NCBI RefSeq assembly: GCF_900452865.1 | Contig: NZ_UGOZ01000001.1 | Span: 1,426,001-1,490,000, forward strand | Direction of reading: 5' to 3' | Source: Legionella taurinensis | GTDB taxonomy: Bacteria > Pseudomonadota > Gammaproteobacteria > Legionellales > Legionellaceae | DNA: 64,000 nucleotides | Part shown: one piece after another, positions 18,391-27,968 of the stretch | Position numbering within the stretch: the first letter of the stretch is position 1 | Layout of the letters: each line of letters begins with the position of its first letter | Notes under the pieces: generated by a model | Seen by the model: only the letters and a program-made list of their open reading frames with translations | The model's database searches: none | What the model was told of the DNA's origin: nothing | Position numbers and translations under genes: made by a program

Positions 18391-19465
18391 AAAAAGGCTT
18401 CGCCAGGCAGCCTGTGGGCTGTTGGCTTTGCTACTCAGCAGCCAGGGTTGGTCCAGTCCAGCCCTCACTGCTGAAGACATCCCTTCCTTACGCCGCGACT
18501 ACCAGCTTTATCAGGCCTGGTCTTTAGGCAGAAATTATTATTTTGGTACCACGCTGAAAAAAGATCGTATCATGGCGCTTGCCTGGCAACTGATTTATGT
18601 CAGCTTACTGCCTGAACGGTACCCGGATAAAAACACACTGCTGTCTTTTTATCAACAGGGCTTATCCAGTTCCCAATACGCCGAAGCAAAAAGTAAGGCG
18701 GCCTTGCTTAAGGAAAAATATCACCTGACTGACGCCCTGAGTGAGGCGCAACTGGCTATAGCCTATCGCGTGCGCGATGAAGTGAATGCCTGGGATAAAC
18801 TGGATCTGGGTTTGCCGCCGCAAGCAGTCAGTGCCCACTTCAACCACTGGCTGCAATGGCTTGCTGAGCGGGGCAACAGGGAGTTGGCTTTGGTGCTGGA
18901 TGAGCAGGCCAGCCGACTGAACCGGGAGAAAAAATTTCCCATCGTGTATGGGCAAGTGGTCATTCGGGGTCCGGAGCCCCTGGGCATGGTGCAAAGCAAT
19001 ATATCCCTTAGCCCGGAGGGTTATTTTGTGACTCAGGCAGCCGATCATTCGCTGACGTTCGCGCTCCCCGGCTATCAACCCGTTGTCATTCCAGTGGATA
19101 ACCGGTCGATTCAGCGTGTGGGGCCAGTGGTGCTGAAAAAGCGTTCACACAGCCAGGGCACCGGGGTCGTGGGCCGCGTGCTCCCCTGGCGTGGGCTTCA
19201 ATACGGTAATATTGTATTAACCCTGGATGAGATCAATACCATCAAGCAATCCGAGCCCTGGTATCACCCCGTCATCCCGTTAACCGTGACACCGGCCGGT
19301 GAATTTTATGCGACCGGGTTGGTACCGGGAAAATACCATCTCTACATCACCACAGCCGGGGTTTCCACCGCCATTCACTTTACGGCGAAAGAAGGGGAAA
19401 TCCGTGGTCTATCGCTGATTGACCTACGGGCCAGGGCAGGGGAAAGTAAGGCAGGGAAAGCGTAA
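18371..19465 (+). CDS. Secreted protein downstream of bamD, unknown function
   Basis: A 364-residue protein with a twin-basic N terminus and signal peptide (RQAACGLLALLLSSQGWSSPA). A helical N-terminal region (LYQAWSLGRNYYFGTTLKKDRIMALAWQLIYV) is followed by beta-rich segments reminiscent of a carboxypeptidase-regulatory/Ig-like fold (PAGEFYATGLVPGKYHLYITT). The chosen ATG overlaps bamD by 20 nt and gives a clean signal peptide. Upstream in-frame ATGs at 18326 and 18344 cannot be excluded, and no strong ribosome-binding site decides. I do not recognise a function. The coupling suggests a periplasmic role alongside BamD. Confidence 0.6.
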   Translation: MTARSVKKRLRQAACGLLALLLSSQGWSSPALTAEDIPSLRRDYQLYQAWSLGRNYYFGTTLKKDRIMALAWQLIYVSLLPERYPDKNTLLSFYQQGLSSSQYAEAKSKAALLKEKYHLTDALSEAQLAIAYRVRDEVNAWDKLDLGLPPQAVSAHFNHWLQWLAERGNRELALVLDEQASRLNREKKFPIVYGQVVIRGPEPLGMVQSNISLSPEGYFVTQAADHSLTFALPGYQPVVIPVDNRSIQRVGPVVLKKRSHSQGTGVVGRVLPWRGLQYGNIVLTLDEINTIKQSEPWYHPVIPLTVTPAGEFYATGLVPGKYHLYITTAGVSTAIHFTAKEGEIRGLSLIDLRARAGESKAGKA

Positions 19466-19483
19466 GCCACCCTGCCCATGCGG

Positions 19484-20419
19484 CTAGGCGGGCAACGCTT
19501 CTTTTTCGAGGGATGGAGCAATTGCGTTTGTGGATTTTTGCTGAAGTCCATTCATCAGGTCATTGGTTAAGGCACGCAATTCGCCGCATAATAACGTGAG
19601 GGCAGCGTCGCGTTGCATGTAGTCTTCCTCAAGTTGACTGATGTCATTGAATTCATCAATAAGGTAATCCAGGCATTTCAAGCGTTTGAAGGTCAATTCA
19701 TGGGTCAGCGTCAATTGGATGCGTTCATTCCAGATTAATGAAATTTCCGCGGCGACCAGACCCTGTGATAACAGCGTGATAATTTCTTCGGCCGGTAATT
19801 CATAGCCTTTGCAATTGACCCGTTTTTTTTCATCACCTGGTGAAAAAAGCAGGCAGTCAGAAGCTAACTGAAAGGGGCTTGGCAGCGAACCTGGCTCCGA
19901 AATCCATTCAGCAAAACGTGCCGCTAAATTTTCGGGATGAAACAAGGGCTCCAGTTGAATCCCGGGTATTGATTTGCGCAGCAGGGCAAGGAGTTGCGAC
20001 GCTTGATTTTCGCTGGCTGTGTTGATAATCAGACGTTGGCAGCTTGTGTCGAGCAGGGCGGGCAACCGTTTTTGGACACAAAACGATTTGGGCAACAGTT
20101 CAAACTCAAGATCTTCTGCCAATTGGGCTTTTTCAGCGCGTTTAATCGAACGGCCCTGTTGCGTTTCCAGAGCCTGAATTTTTTCAGCCAGGAGGCGGTT
20201 GATGACGCCTCGGGGCAGGATACGCTCTTCTTTACCCAGGCAAAAGTGACTGACACCGGCCACTTCCTGAACCAGTTCATCCTGATAAGCCGGCAGCCAG
20301 CCATAAATAAATCGGGCGTGGGGCGGGCAGGGTTTTAACCGTTCTTCACTCAATGCGGCATTGAAATCGACGGGTTCGTTTAATTCGTAGTTGTAGATGA
20401 GGGCATTACTAAACCACAT
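19484..20419 (-). CDS. rdgC: RdgC, recombination-associated protein
   Basis: A 311-residue protein starting MWFSNALIYNYEL, the typical RdgC N terminus. The internal GYELPAEEI and the C-terminal FKRLKCLDYLIDEFNDI regions are also conserved. The family forms a DNA-encircling ring dimer that binds duplex DNA and limits RecA filament activity. It is transcribed alone, convergent with the gene downstream of bamD. Confidence 0.92.
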   Translation of the reverse strand: MWFSNALIYNYELNEPVDFNAALSEERLKPCPPHARFIYGWLPAYQDELVQEVAGVSHFCLGKEERILPRGVINRLLAEKIQALETQQGRSIKRAEKAQLAEDLEFELLPKSFCVQKRLPALLDTSCQRLIINTASENQASQLLALLRKSIPGIQLEPLFHPENLAARFAEWISEPGSLPSPFQLASDCLLFSPGDEKKRVNCKGYELPAEEIITLLSQGLVAAEISLIWNERIQLTLTHELTFKRLKCLDYLIDEFNDISQLEEDYMQRDAALTLLCGELRALTNDLMNGLQQKSTNAIAPSLEKEALPA

Positions 20420-20550
20420 GATCGTTCCTTATCAGCAAAAAAGCGATGCTACCATGTTTAAGGGAAGCTGCGATAGGGTGAAAATCCCAGGGCGACGCCA
20501 TTAAAATCCAGATGACGAAATGGATACCGCGGGCAAGATAACGGAAGGTT

Positions 20551-20572
20551 CTGCCAACCCGAAGGCTGGCAG
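20551..20572 (-). terminator. Hairpin after the outer-membrane barrel gene
   Basis: CTGCCA (20551-20556) pairs with TGGCAG (20567-20572). An inner CC/GG step closes a CGAA loop. It lies 22 nt beyond the stop of the minus-strand barrel gene. T-richness beyond it is poor, so the termination role is only likely. Confidence 0.45.
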
Positions 20573-20594
20573 GACGTCATTTGGAGATCGCTGA

Positions 20595-21548
20595 TTACCA
20601 GTAGGCATTCAACGCCAGCACATAGGACGTGAACTCACCCGTGTCTTTACCGGCGGCACTTTTCCACACGCCGCCGATTAAACCGATGTTCTCATTGAAG
20701 TTGTATTCAATGGCGGGTGCATAGGTAATCTGATCAACAGTACCATGGCCTAAAGGCGCGGGCAGGCCGGCGGCTGTGGTGCCGGGGTTGCCTCTGAAGG
20801 TTGTCGCCTGACGGTTAGCAACATAGCCTTCCAACACGGCGACCCAATGTTGAGTCAAACTGAGCTCACCCGCTAAATCAAGACTGACCAGATCACCGGG
20901 ATCCAGGGTCGCATCGGTGTCTAGAGCGCCGCCGAACGTGTTGATGCCACGCAGTCTGACGTCATTGGCGTGCATGTAGGCCAAGCTTAAACGCGTCCGC
21001 AGGTAAATGGTGTCATTAAAGGGCTTTAAGTGCTGGAAATTAAGAGCTAAGGCCGTCTGGTAGCTGCCAATCCCGGACGCGTCGGTGCCATTGGCAAACG
21101 GACTTAAACGTTCGTATTGACCGGTGGGCAGGGTTTCCTGAACCGTGAAGCGCAGATCAGGACGCCATTTGGAGTCTTTTTGTTCAAGCACCTGATAGCC
21201 TAAGGTCACGGCCGTGTCGCTGACCTTGTGCGAGGAAGTCCCGCGGAAGCGGTTGAAGGTATAAGGCAGGATAAACTGTATATCCAGCCGGTCGGTTAAA
21301 CCGTGCGAAAAGATAGGGTTAATGATGGTACTGATATTGGCTGGCGTATGCGTTAATTTCCAATGCTTGTCGTAAACACCGTCATTGTCATTGTAAAACA
21401 GATAGGTTTCAAGGTTGGTATGGCCTTTAGGGATAGTGTGGCCAGAGGGAGCAAGCAAAGGACCGGTGTACCAGGGGCCCGCCATCGCTACTTTACAAAA
21501 CAGCAGGCTGGCTAAAATGGAGACTGGTTTGGTAAAGTTAGCTTTCAT
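20595..21548 (-). CDS. Outer-membrane beta-barrel protein (MetA-type phenol-degradation family-like)
   Basis: A 317-residue protein with a signal peptide cut near AMA-GPW (residue 23) and alternating hydrophobic strands. It ends in an aromatic residue (LALNAYW), as outer-membrane barrels do. Segments DRLDIQFILPY, LRFTVQETLPTGQY and IGLIGGVWKSAAGKD resemble the transporter-like MetA-pathway family. Substrate is unknown. A GAGG ribosome-binding site lies 8 nt before the ATG. Confidence 0.7.
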   Translation of the reverse strand: MKANFTKPVSILASLLFCKVAMAGPWYTGPLLAPSGHTIPKGHTNLETYLFYNDNDGVYDKHWKLTHTPANISTIINPIFSHGLTDRLDIQFILPYTFNRFRGTSSHKVSDTAVTLGYQVLEQKDSKWRPDLRFTVQETLPTGQYERLSPFANGTDASGIGSYQTALALNFQHLKPFNDTIYLRTRLSLAYMHANDVRLRGINTFGGALDTDATLDPGDLVSLDLAGELSLTQHWVAVLEGYVANRQATTFRGNPGTTAAGLPAPLGHGTVDQITYAPAIEYNFNENIGLIGGVWKSAAGKDTGEFTSYVLALNAYW

Positions 21549-21636
21549 AATACACCTCTTGTTATAATAATGGCCTTGCGGCGGTTAAATACTCTGGTGT
21601 AGATTAGCCCACTTTTCATTTTTGGGAAATAGTTAA

Positions 21637-22809
21637 ATGAATGCCTCAGTTGTACTCGAACAGAGCAAACAGTCCAGTATCTTGCGTGGACACCCCTGGA
21701 TATTTCCCAAGGCCATTGCCAAAACAATCGGCCACCTGCAAACCGGAGAGCTGGTGTCTATCCTGAACGCCGAGGGAGCGCTTGTAGGGACTGGTGTGTA
21801 TAACGAGCATTCCCTCTACCGGGTCCGGGTACTGGCTCTGGCATTTGAAAAAATCGACTGCTCCTCGTTTGCAGGCATTGTTAAACACCGGCTTCGGCAA
21901 GCCCTTACCCTGCGGCAAGCCTTAAACTTACCCAATGAAGCCACCAACGCCTATCGCCTGTTTAACAGTGAAGCCGATGGCTTGTCGGGTTTAACCATTG
22001 ATTGTTTCAATACCTGTTGTGCTGTTTCGAGTTCCGCGTATTGGGTAGAGGCGCAGCGGTCCGAGATCATTGCCTGCCTTCAGGAAATCATGCCCTGTGA
22101 TGAAGTGATTTGGCTTTCGCAGAGTAAACCCTTAAATCAGGATGGCTGGGAGGCGGAAGCCGAAGCGGTTAATCCGCGGGTAACGGAAATAGTCGAGGGC
22201 GGTGTGCGTTTCCAGATTGATTTTTCAACCGCCCAAAAAACCGGTTTGTTCATTGACCAGCGGGAAAATCACCAACGCATTGCGGCGCTCGCCAAAGGCA
22301 AAAAGGTACTCGATCTGTATTCCTACACCGGCGGTTTTGCCTTGCATGCGGCTAAAGCAGGGGCCTTGAAAGTCACGGCTGTTGACAGTTCCAAACCCGC
22401 CATTGAACAAGCCATCCGCAATGCCCAATTAAACGGGGTGAACCAGGTGGAATGGGTGGCGGCGGATGCCCGTGATTACCTCGCTCAGGCAGGTCATTAT
22501 GATTTGATTATCCTTGACCCGCCAAAGCTTGTTCCCTCCAGACGCGATTTGAATCGCGCGAAAAACTATTACCGCTTCCTGCACCGGGAAGTATTCAAGG
22601 CCATGACGCCTGGGTCGTTGTTAATGACCTGCAATTGTTCATCGGCTTTGTCAGCCCAGGAATTTGCAGCCCTTGCCGCCAGTCAAGCGGCCATGGTCGG
22701 GAAACAGGTTCGGCTAGTCGGCATTTTTGGACCGGCAAGTTGCCATCCCACGCTGCCATCCTTTCCGGAGGGCAATTACCTGACTGCGGTGTTACTCGCT
22801 GTGGTTTAA
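21637..22809 (+). CDS. Class I rRNA methyltransferase with PUA domain (RlmI/RlmK-like)
   Basis: A 390-residue protein. It has an N-terminal PUA domain (ILRGHPWIFPKAIA, LVGTGVYNEHSLYRVRVLA), a linker domain, and a SAM-binding Rossmann fold (VLDLYSYTGGFALHAA, VTAVDSSKPAIEQAIRNA). DPPKL and the TCNCS segment carry the catalytic-type motifs of 5-methylcytosine enzymes such as RlmI. The target base is inferred from the family. Its stop overlaps that of the convergent small gene by 4 bp. Confidence 0.85.
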   Translation: MNASVVLEQSKQSSILRGHPWIFPKAIAKTIGHLQTGELVSILNAEGALVGTGVYNEHSLYRVRVLALAFEKIDCSSFAGIVKHRLRQALTLRQALNLPNEATNAYRLFNSEADGLSGLTIDCFNTCCAVSSSAYWVEAQRSEIIACLQEIMPCDEVIWLSQSKPLNQDGWEAEAEAVNPRVTEIVEGGVRFQIDFSTAQKTGLFIDQRENHQRIAALAKGKKVLDLYSYTGGFALHAAKAGALKVTAVDSSKPAIEQAIRNAQLNGVNQVEWVAADARDYLAQAGHYDLIILDPPKLVPSRRDLNRAKNYYRFLHREVFKAMTPGSLLMTCNCSSALSAQEFAALAASQAAMVGKQVRLVGIFGPASCHPTLPSFPEGNYLTAVLLAVV

Positions 22810-23129
22810 TCCGATTCAGCAGAATAGCTGTTCAGCACAGTGAGCACGCGGCGGGTGGCGGTGAATTGACTGCCAAAACGGTCAATACCATCCTGCCGCA
22901 TCCTTGGAGCATGATCCCGGATGTAATTGTGGTAATGGTCTTCACTGGCTAAGTAATAATGCACGACCAGCGTGCGGCGTTCACTTGTCTGGGATTCGCT
23001 GTCCATGGACACCATGGCGTTCAAAAACCCCTCAAAGCCGAGCAGTTCCTGAATATGAGGTTTTAACCACCCCATAAAGGCTTCAACAATGGCCACCTCG
23101 ACCGTTAAATTGACTTCATAAATCAACAT
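22806..23129 (-). CDS. DUF4286-like small protein at the end of the his operon
   Basis: A 107-residue protein with the ferredoxin-like pattern MLIYEVNLTVE and WLKPHIQELLGFEGF. RRTLVVHYYLASEDHYHNYIRDHAPRMRQDG matches DUF4286 proteins. Function is unknown; relatives resemble small dimeric alpha-beta barrels of the antibiotic-monooxygenase type. It starts 11 nt after hisIE on the same strand and is probably cotranscribed. Confidence 0.7.
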   Translation of the reverse strand: MLIYEVNLTVEVAIVEAFMGWLKPHIQELLGFEGFLNAMVSMDSESQTSERRTLVVHYYLASEDHYHNYIRDHAPRMRQDGIDRFGSQFTATRRVLTVLNSYSAESD

Positions 23130-23140
23130 GAAAAAAATCC

Positions 23141-23767
23141 TTATTGGTTTTGTCGTTTCCCGTTTCGTTCTTTAAGGCAATCGAGCAGCTCATAAAAACT
23201 GACGTCACAGGCGTTAAGCAACACAAGCAGATGATAAAGCAAATCCGCACTTTCATTAACCAGTTCCGCGCGATCGCCTTTGACTGCCGCAATGACTGTC
23301 TCAACGGCTTCTTCCCCGACTTTCTGCGCACAGCGTGCAGTGCCGCTCAGCAGCAATTGCCGGGTATAACTGGATGAATCCGTTGTGGCCCCGCGTTGCT
23401 GAATAACCGCAATCAATGCCGCTAAAAAAGCAAGCGACCTGTCATTTGACGGTTGAAAGCAACTGGTAAAGCCTAAGTGACAGGCCGGTCCCTCAGGCTT
23501 TACCTGAACAAGAAGAGCATCCTGGTCACAGTCACTACTGATTGCCATGACCGTCATGGTATTGCCGGAGGTTTCGCCTTTCTGCCACAGGCGTTGTTTA
23601 CTGCGGCTGTAGAGGGTGAGCAGTTGCGTCTCAAGCGTTACCTGCAGCGCTTCTTCATTCATGTAACCGAGCATCAAGACCTGCCCGTCCTGGTGATGCT
23701 GCACAATCACCGGCAAGAGTCCTGCCATTTTTTGCCAATCAAGCGGTGTCGATAAATTGTTTAACAT
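23141..23767 (-). CDS. hisIE: HisIE, phosphoribosyl-AMP cyclohydrolase / phosphoribosyl-ATP pyrophosphatase
   Basis: A 208-residue fusion for steps 2 and 3 of histidine synthesis. The N-terminal HisI domain has YMNEEAL and the metal-binding region [13 protein letters not shown] with [12 protein letters not shown]. The C-terminal HisE domain has the acidic motif [13 protein letters not shown] and [17 protein letters not shown]. It is the last biosynthetic gene of the operon; its start overlaps hisF by 7 nt. Confidence 0.95.
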   Translation of the reverse strand: MLNNLSTPLDWQKMAGLLPVIVQHHQDGQVLMLGYMNEEALQVTLETQLLTLYSRSKQRLWQKGETSGNTMTVMAISSDCDQDALLVQVKPEGPACHLGFTSCFQPSNDRSLAFLAALIAVIQQRGATTDSSSYTRQLLLSGTARCAQKVGEEAVETVIAAVKGDRAELVNESADLLYHLLVLLNACDVSFYELLDCLKERNGKRQNQ

Positions 23768-24531
23768 GGTCGCACCTCAATGTTGTGTTGAGCGAGTGTC
23801 TTTTTAACGTCAGCAATGCTTAGCCGCTGCTCATGAAAAATGCTGGCGGCCAAGGCGCCGTCCACCCGGCATTGTTGAAAGACCTCGACGAAATGATTTG
23901 CATCGCCAGCGCCGCCGGAGGCGATAAGGGGAATGGAAAGCAGCTCGCGTGCGGCGGTCAATTGCACCCGATCATACCCTGTGCGCATGCCATCAGCGCG
24001 CATGCAGTTCAACACCACTTCGCCTGCCCCCCGTTCCTGAACTTCTTTTAACCAATCACAGGTCCTGCGGCGAGCGTTTTGGCTTTTACCCTCGTCCCCT
24101 GTGTACTGGTAAACATAATAGTCGCCGTCAACCCATTGGCTGTCGACGCCTACCACCACGCATTGACTGCCGAAGGCTTGGGCCAGTTTATCAATTAAAT
24201 CCGGTGTTTCCAGGGCTGGGCTATTGATGGAAATTTTATCCGCACCGGCATTGAGAATGCGGCGCGCCTGGTCCAGGGTACGGATTCCGCCGGCCACAGT
24301 AAAAGGGATGGTCAGGGTGGCGGCAACCTGATTGACCCAGTTTTCAGAAACCGAACGCTGGTCGCTGCTGGCGGTGATGTCGTAAAAAACCAGTTCATCA
24401 GCCCCCTGATCACTGTAACAGGCAGCCAGTTCAAGAATGTCGCCAACCACGCGGTGATTACGAAACTGCACGCCTTTCACCACCTGATTGTTGCGTACGT
24501 CAAGACAGGGAATGATGCGTTTAGCTAACAT
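23761..24531 (-). CDS. hisF: HisF, imidazole glycerol phosphate synthase cyclase subunit
   Basis: A 256-residue TIM barrel starting [12 protein letters not shown] with catalytic Asp11. It carries [26 protein letters not shown], and [13 protein letters not shown] and [12 protein letters not shown] phosphate-binding loops. Partnered with HisH it forms IGP and AICAR. Its start overlaps hisA by 7 nt. Confidence 0.95.
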   Translation of the reverse strand: MLAKRIIPCLDVRNNQVVKGVQFRNHRVVGDILELAACYSDQGADELVFYDITASSDQRSVSENWVNQVAATLTIPFTVAGGIRTLDQARRILNAGADKISINSPALETPDLIDKLAQAFGSQCVVVGVDSQWVDGDYYVYQYTGDEGKSQNARRRTCDWLKEVQERGAGEVVLNCMRADGMRTGYDRVQLTAARELLSIPLIASGGAGDANHFVEVFQQCRVDGALAASIFHEQRLSIADVKKTLAQHNIEVRPC

Positions 24532-25262
24532 ACGACAGCCTCCATCAGCGCGGTGCGCAAATCAAAATCCGTTTCATACAACAGCCGGCCCAGGATGGCA
24601 GCAGACAGGCCGATGGCTTTCAGTCTGTTTAAATCCTGGTGGTGACGAATGCCGCCAGACGCTTGCCAGGCAATGTCAGGGAATCGTTGGATTGCCTCTT
24701 CGTAGAGCGCAAAGTTCGGGCCTGACATCATGCCGTCCTTCGCAATGTCGGTGCATAAAACCTGCTTAACTCCCTGTTGCCGGTACTGCTCAATCACCTC
24801 CCATAATGACAAGGCAGTGTCGGTCTGCCAACCATGAATAGCGGGCCTGGGAATGCCGTCGACCAGGCGGACATCGACAGCCAGAACAATGTTTTCGGCC
24901 CCGCAGTAGTGAATGATTTGCGATGCTTTGGCCGGATCGCTGACGGCAATGCTGCCGATAACCAGTTCGCTCACGCCTAATTCAAGGCAGGCCTGGGCGG
25001 CTGCCAAACGGCGTATGCCGCCGCCGACCTGCAGGCGGGCGCCCACAGTCTGCAACGCCTTGATGACCGACAATTGCTGAATGGCACCGGATTGGGCGCC
25101 ATCCAGATCCACAATGTGCAGGCGTCTCGCCCCTTGCTGGCAGTAGTGCTGAGCTAAAGCCTGGGGTAATTTGGGGTAAATCGTGGTTTTACTGAAATCA
25201 CCTTGTTGCAGGCGAACACAGTGGCCTTGCTGAATATCAATGGCAGGAATGAGTAACATCAT
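24525..25262 (-). CDS. hisA: HisA, ProFAR isomerase
   Basis: A 245-residue TIM barrel with catalytic Asp9 in [15 protein letters not shown]. The second catalytic Asp is in the [11 protein letters not shown] segment, and phosphate loops QVGGGIR and [12 protein letters not shown] are present. It isomerises ProFAR to PRFAR. It overlaps hisH by 4 nt. Two adjacent ATG codons offer alternative starts. Confidence 0.95.
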   Translation of the reverse strand: MMLLIPAIDIQQGHCVRLQQGDFSKTTIYPKLPQALAQHYCQQGARRLHIVDLDGAQSGAIQQLSVIKALQTVGARLQVGGGIRRLAAAQACLELGVSELVIGSIAVSDPAKASQIIHYCGAENIVLAVDVRLVDGIPRPAIHGWQTDTALSLWEVIEQYRQQGVKQVLCTDIAKDGMMSGPNFALYEEAIQRFPDIAWQASGGIRHHQDLNRLKAIGLSAAILGRLLYETDFDLRTALMEAVVC

Positions 25263-25852
25263 GACTCCAACTGTAAAAAATTAGAAAGTAAGATCAGGCC
25301 GGTGCGGGCTGATTTTTCCGGATGAAACTGCATGCCGGAAACAGTTCCTCTTTGGACTACCGCAGTAAAGCGTTCGCTGTAGTGACAATAGGCCGCGGCA
25401 GATTCGCTGTCGAACAGGGCATAGCCATGGACAAAATAGACATAGTCCTGTGGTGTCAGCCCTGTGGCTAAAGGCGTGTCCCTGCACCAGTGCAATTTAT
25501 TCCAGCCCATGTGCGGTACCGGGCAGTTGTCTCGGACAGGCAAACGCTTGATTCGGCCGGGCAATAACCCAAGCCCTTCGACATCGCCTTCCTCACTGTG
25601 TTCAAACAATAACTGCATGCCGAGGCAAATGCCTAAAAGCGGTTGCTTAAGCTGTCGCAGGGGGGCAATTAAACCCTTGTCCGCCAGAGCCTGCATCCCG
25701 GCTTTCGCCGCGCCCACGCCGGGTAAAATCACGTGGCTTGCGTCGGCAATCACGGCCTGGTCGTGAGTCAGGCGATAGTCATAGCCCAAACGGGTCAGCG
25801 CATTGCCTAACGACGTTAAGTTATTGCCTGTGGCATCGATGACAGCAATCAT
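25259..25852 (-). CDS. hisH: HisH, IGP synthase glutaminase subunit
   Basis: A 197-residue class I glutamine amidotransferase. It has the oxyanion strand [11 protein letters not shown], nucleophile Cys76 in [11 protein letters not shown], and the His-Glu pair in MQFHPEKS. It supplies ammonia to HisF. It overlaps hisB by 4 nt. Confidence 0.95.
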   Translation of the reverse strand: MIAVIDATGNNLTSLGNALTRLGYDYRLTHDQAVIADASHVILPGVGAAKAGMQALADKGLIAPLRQLKQPLLGICLGMQLLFEHSEEGDVEGLGLLPGRIKRLPVRDNCPVPHMGWNKLHWCRDTPLATGLTPQDYVYFVHGYALFDSESAAAYCHYSERFTAVVQRGTVSGMQFHPEKSARTGLILLSNFLQLES

Positions 25853-26901
25853 AAAACACCTTTGGTGGTTGGTAAGCTTAAACCCTCAACAGTCATCGCC
25901 TGGCGCAGGGCACGGCCTAAGGCTTTAAAGCAGGCTTCGATCATGTGGTGGTGGTTTTGTCCTTTGACCTGAATGTGAAGGCTTGCCCCCAGCGCGCTGG
26001 CCAGCGACTGAAAAAAGTGCGGGACCATCTCGGTCGCCAACCCTCCGACGGCTTCGCGGGTAAAAGGCGCGTCAAAGGTACAATGGGCGCGGCCACCCAA
26101 GTCAATCGCCAACGAGGCCAGGGATTCATCCATGGGCAGGGTAAAGCCATAACGGGCGATGCCGCACTTGTTGCCCAACGCCTGTTTCAAGGCCTCGCCC
26201 AGAATTAAGGCCGTATCTTCCACCAGGTGGTGTTCATCGACGTCGGTATCGCCGCGAGCCTCCAGTTTAAGGTTAAAGCCGCCGTGGCGCGCCACCTGTT
26301 CCAGCATGTGGCTGAAAAAGGCAATCGGCGTGTCAATCCGACTGTCTTCGTCACTGTCCAGGGTTAACTGCAACGCAATAGCCGTTTCGCGCGTACGGCG
26401 CGTAAGTGACGTTTGCCGGGTTAACAGTCGCGTCACAACCTGATCCCAGCCCTGGTTTTGATTAATCGGTAAAAAAGAAACGCCTAAATTCTCGGCCAAT
26501 TGCCGATCCGTTTCCCTGTCGCCAATGACCCAGGCATTGCTTTGGTCAAGCCTGCCACTTTGGAGGTAGCGGTCAAGCAGACCAGTCGCTGGTTTTCGAC
26601 ACCCACAGGCGTCCTCGTCGCGGTGCGGGCAAATGAGGATATCGCTAAAGACGATGCCCTGCGATTGAAACAGCGCCAGAATAAAGTCGTGGCATAACTG
26701 AAAATCGTCGATGGGAAAGGACGCTGTCCCAAGCCCATCCTGATTGCTGACCATCACCAATTGAAATCCGGCCTGCTGAAGACGCAAAAGGGCTGGGATA
26801 ACGCCCTTGGTCAAGCGGATTTTCTGTAGCCTGTCCACCTGAAAATCAGACGGCTCTTCAACGAGGGTCCCGTCTCTGTCAATAAAAAGTATTTTTTGCA
26901 T
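25849..26901 (-). CDS. hisB: HisB, histidinol-phosphatase / IGP dehydratase
   Basis: A 350-residue bifunctional protein of the enterobacterial type. The N-terminal HAD phosphatase has FIDRDGTL (Asp8, Asp10) and a zinc-binding loop [11 protein letters not shown]. The C-terminal dehydratase (from about residue 165) has the metal-binding [12 protein letters not shown] and [16 protein letters not shown] motifs. It catalyses steps 7 and 9 of the pathway. Confidence 0.95.
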   Translation of the reverse strand: MQKILFIDRDGTLVEEPSDFQVDRLQKIRLTKGVIPALLRLQQAGFQLVMVSNQDGLGTASFPIDDFQLCHDFILALFQSQGIVFSDILICPHRDEDACGCRKPATGLLDRYLQSGRLDQSNAWVIGDRETDRQLAENLGVSFLPINQNQGWDQVVTRLLTRQTSLTRRTRETAIALQLTLDSDEDSRIDTPIAFFSHMLEQVARHGGFNLKLEARGDTDVDEHHLVEDTALILGEALKQALGNKCGIARYGFTLPMDESLASLAIDLGGRAHCTFDAPFTREAVGGLATEMVPHFFQSLASALGASLHIQVKGQNHHHMIEACFKALGRALRQAMTVEGLSLPTTKGVL

Positions 26902-26908
26902 AAATCAC

Positions 26909-27967
26909 TCATTGTTTTGGGAAGGCGTCAAGAGCCGCCATCAACCGGTTATTCTGCTGTTCATCGCCTACCGTGATGCGTAACATGGACTGTAAAAGGG
27001 GCGAACTGGGAAAATGACGCACCGCAATGCCCTGTTCTGCAAACCAGTGCTGTAAGGCCTGCGCATGGGGGCTTTTAACCAGCAGGAAATTGGTACGGCT
27101 GGGATAGACTGTGTCAACCAGGCGGTGTTGACTGAGACGCACGTGTAAAATTTCCCGTTGAACCAGAATTTTTTCTACGGTTTCACCAAACCAGTCCTGG
27201 CGGCTTAGCGCCTGTTCAGCCAGGTCCAAGACGGCGCTGGAAAAAGGGAAGGGTGACATGATGCGTTGGATGGCTTGAATCAGGGGAGCCTGGGTAAGGA
27301 TGCTGCCCACCCGTAAACCGGCCATGCCATAGGCCTTGGATAAGGTTCTGAGCACGATGAGGTTGTCGTAAAGCGGAATTAAGCGTGCAGTACTTTCTGT
27401 CTGGGCAAACTCAATGTAGGCTTCATCCGCGATAACCATTGATTTTCCAGCCCATTGTTCACACATGTCACTGACGGTCTGCAGGTCAATCAGCCCTCCG
27501 GTGGGATTATTGGGGCGGCAAACCATGATGAGTTTGCAATCCGGCTGCCATTGTTGACGAAGAGCGTCCAGCGAAAAATTAAATTGATCCTCCGCGTTCA
27601 GAGGGCAATTGCGAATCCCTGCCTGCTGCAATTGCGCATAGAAGGCATACATGGGGAACGTGGGTGGGCATTGCAGGATGCTGTCGCTGCCACCCCGAAG
27701 AAAAAGGCGCATTAACAAATCAAGCCCATCATCACTGCCGCGGGTGATGACCAGTTGGTCTTCATCGACCTGGTACAATTGCGCCAGACGTTGCTCGAGC
27801 CGTTTCACCTGCAACGCACTGGGGTAGTGATTCAGAGCGACCTCGTTTAACTGGATTGGGCTCCAGGGTAATTCATTGGCATGCAGGCGGCATGATTGCC
27901 TATCCCCATCCGGGACATACTGCTTAATGTTTTTTAGATCCGGGCGAATCAAATCCAGAATTGACAT
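26909..27967 (-). CDS. hisC: HisC, histidinol-phosphate aminotransferase
   Basis: A 352-residue PLP aminotransferase of fold type I. NNPTGGLI, the DEAYIEF motif and the PLP lysine in LRTLSKAYGMAGLRVG are present, as is SRTNFLLVK. It converts imidazole-acetol phosphate to histidinol phosphate. It lies 7 nt before hisB and starts 1 nt after the hisD stop. Confidence 0.95.
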   Translation of the reverse strand: MSILDLIRPDLKNIKQYVPDGDRQSCRLHANELPWSPIQLNEVALNHYPSALQVKRLEQRLAQLYQVDEDQLVITRGSDDGLDLLMRLFLRGGSDSILQCPPTFPMYAFYAQLQQAGIRNCPLNAEDQFNFSLDALRQQWQPDCKLIMVCRPNNPTGGLIDLQTVSDMCEQWAGKSMVIADEAYIEFAQTESTARLIPLYDNLIVLRTLSKAYGMAGLRVGSILTQAPLIQAIQRIMSPFPFSSAVLDLAEQALSRQDWFGETVEKILVQREILHVRLSQHRLVDTVYPSRTNFLLVKSPHAQALQHWFAEQGIAVRHFPSSPLLQSMLRITVGDEQQNNRLMAALDAFPKQ

Positions 27968-27968
27968 G

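Noticed and set aside
25945-26443. Long plus-strand open frames opposite hisB
   Set aside because: They are antisense shadows of a well-supported gene and encode low-complexity, Arg-rich products.
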